From NCBI GenBank assembly GCA_000787465.1, contig JSYX01000263.1:1-45989 (forward strand): 45,989 nt of DNA, written 5' to 3'. Origin of the DNA: Thermomucor indicae-seudaticae. Lineage: Eukaryota > Mucoromycota > Mucoromycetes > Mucorales > Lichtheimiaceae. The notes under the pieces were generated by a model that saw nothing but the letters and a program-made list of their open reading frames with translations, searched no databases and was not told where the DNA came from. Positions 44,208-45,989 of this stretch are shown in pieces. The position numbers and the translations under genes are program-made. The stretch's first letter is position 1; every line of letters begins with the position of its first letter.

Positions 44208-45767
44208 ATGGGCCTGTGTCTATCGTCCGAAGAGCGAGCAGAACGGGCGCGTAGCCAGCGCATCGACAGAATGATTGAAGACGATCATCGCAAACTCAAA
44301 CGCGAATGCAAATTGCTGCTACTCGGTAAGATCTTGTCTCTTTTTCCCGGGAAAAGAGTCATCCCACTTGACGATACATGCAATTGGCAGGCAGCGGAGA
44401 ATCGGGCAAATCCACCATTGTCAAGCAAATGAAGATTATCCATCAAAGCGGCTACACCACAGACGAACTGTATCGGTGGCGTGCAACAGTCTACCGCAAC
44501 GTCATTGAGTCTGCCCAAGTCCTCGTCGCAGCCGTTCAAAAGTTTGGCTATCAGTTTGATAATCCTGCAAACGAGGCAAGTCGATGCGTCCCCTCCAGTA
44601 TTCCCGGGTGACAAACTAAAATATCTATCCCCAAATAGCGTCATGCGCAGCAGATCGAGGCGTATGACCTGGGTGGGCTCAACAGCATGGATCGATCACT
44701 CGAGCCCAGTTTGGTTGAAGCCGTTGCGAGTATCTGGAACGACCGAGTGGTGACTGAATTACTCGACAAACAATCAAGTGATTTCTACCTGATGGACTCG
44801 GCTCCCTAGTAAGTGGCTGCTAACCCCTCCCTCCCGCTTCTCGTCATAATAACGTGTTCGTTAGCTTCTTTAATGAAATAAGACGCATCGGACAAAAGGA
44901 TTATATACCCAACGTGCAAGATGTCCTCTGTGCCCGCTCCAAAACCACGGGCATCACCGAAACCCGCTTCAAAATGGGCCAAATGAACATACAGCAAGTA
45001 GAAAGGACCCCGACTTACTCACTCTAGGAAACTAAATGCGAATCATGGTTATTATTAGCATGTTTGATGTCGGCGGTCAACGGTCAGAAAGAAGAAAGTG
45101 GATTCATTGTTTCGAAGCAGTGACGTCCATCATATTTTGCGTGGCATTGAGCGAGTACGACCAAGTCTTGCTCGAGGAATCACGGCAGGTAAATCATCAC
45201 GGTCAATCAACCCCCCCTCCTTTTGTGCGGTAATCAACCTTTTGGATCGATAGAACCGGATGATGGAAAGTCTGGTGCTTTTTGAGTCTGTAGTCAATAG
45301 CCGATGGTTCCTACGGACCTCCATCATCTTGTTCCTCAACAAGATTGACCTGTTTAAAGCAAAATTGCCCAAAGTCCCACTCGAGCGCTATTTTCCCGAT
45401 TACGGAGGTTTGTTGTCCTTTCTTTCTTTCTTTCTTTGTCTGTTCATCCCACTCAATAACAATCATTTAGGAGGAAGCGATCCTGCCAAGGCTGCAAAGT
45501 ACATCTTGTGGAGATTCACACAGACAAACCGAGCCAAACTTAATATATACCCACAGTAAGTGTCACTGAATGATTTCGAGAGAATTTCTGATCTAAAATT
45601 GTTCCAGTTTAACACAGGCAACCGATACATCCAATGTAAGAGAAAAGGAGAAATCTTGACAAATTGATTCATGTAGCTAATCACACTTTTTAAAGATCCG
45701 TCTCGTATTTGCTGCCATCAAGGAAACCATTCTGCAGAATGCTTTAAAGGACTCTGGCATTCTGTGA
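44208..45767 (+). CDS. Heterotrimeric G-protein alpha subunit
   Basis: It relays receptor signals, in fungi mostly for pheromone, nutrients or cAMP. Exons: 44208-44325, 44391-44575, 44639-44808, 44865-44993, 45059-45188, 45254-45407, 45471-45555, 45608-45635 and 45696-45767; 356 aa, the standard size. The N-terminus MGLCLSS carries a myristoylation Gly and a palmitoylation Cys. G1 is GSGESGKST (40-48). Switch I has Arg182 in [10 protein letters not shown]. Switch II is [14 protein letters not shown] with Gln208. G4 is NKID (273-276). G5 reads TQAT in place of TCAT. The C-terminus is DSGIL without a pertussis-toxin Cys. Introns 44576-44638 and 44994-45058 are GC-AG (GAG/GCAAGT and ACA/GCAAGT). 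Which of the fungal G-alpha groups it belongs to is not decided. Confidence 0.95.
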
Positions 45768-45989
45768 CCGAGTCCCCACCCCATCATCTTTCTGTACAGT
45801 TTTGCATCATCCTTACTTGCATACCCCAGCTAATTTCTACTCTACTACCACCATATGAACGCTAATTCACCCCCTTCCCTATCATGATTTCTTAGTTTAA
45901 GCCTTTTTCCTTTTTTTACACTAATTACGATGCACAAACCTACGTGTATAAAGTAGTTATTAAGTAATATACTGGATATGGAATGAACG
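45768..45989. other. 3' flank of the G-alpha gene
   Basis: 222 bases to the window end with T-rich DNA and no further gene start. Confidence 0.3.

Overview
This window is nuclear DNA of a filamentous, early-diverging fungus, most likely a member of Mucoromycota. The evidence is the gene set (complex I subunit NUXM, APC1, COQ9, a fungal Syt1-like ArfGEF), dense short spliceosomal introns (mostly 50-75 nt, with branch-like CTAAC or CTGAC), compact intergenic DNA, and decayed Fanzor and Tc1-like elements of a kind common in that phylum. The assignment is inference from sequence, not from a search.

Layout, left to right: a decayed Fanzor (eukaryotic TnpB-like) gene with repeat DNA (1-1989); a Sec7-PH ArfGEF (2403-5121, +); a mitochondrial 2-oxodicarboxylate carrier (5361-6669, +); a small, probably mitochondrial protein (7393-7807, -); COQ9 (8294-9393, +); a PAS-domain protein (9592-10422, -) closely behind a three-RRM RNA-binding protein (10546-13448, -); a PEHE/MSL1-like nuclear protein (14058-15274, +); an SLC35F6-type transporter (15441-16751, -); ISU1 (17033-17694, -); TOM70 (18411-20775, -); a transposase remnant (about 22032-22640); APC1 (22781-28054, +); a 3-kb gene-poor stretch with inverted repeats; a UPF0324/YeiH-like membrane protein (31102-32675, +) 104 bp ahead of a Cid1-type nucleotidyltransferase (32780-34959, +); an AlaX-like tRNA editing protein AARSD1 (35612-37071, +); repeat DNA around 37.6-37.8 kb; NUXM (38836-39523, +); a Golgi-type sulfotransferase (39993-41636, +); inorganic pyrophosphatase (42009-43373, +); and a heterotrimeric G-protein alpha subunit (44208-45767, +).

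Gene models were built by hand. Each exon set was accepted only if it kept frame across every junction (total length divisible by 3) and restored family motifs. Several introns are stop-free and a multiple of 3 long, so naive open frames run through them. Four introns use GC-AG borders with the strong donor GCAAGT, and TOM70 needs an 8-nt microexon.

Functionally this is an ordinary housekeeping region, not one pathway. At least five genes serve mitochondria (carrier, COQ9, ISU1, TOM70, NUXM, and perhaps the 7393-7807 protein). The most unusual items are the Fanzor remnant, a prokaryote-type UPF0324 transporter with one fungal intron, the PEHE/MSL1-like protein, the microexon, the GC-AG intron set, and a palindromic repeat family found at both 0.2 kb and 37.7 kb. 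I found no CRISPR array, rRNA or convincing tRNA.
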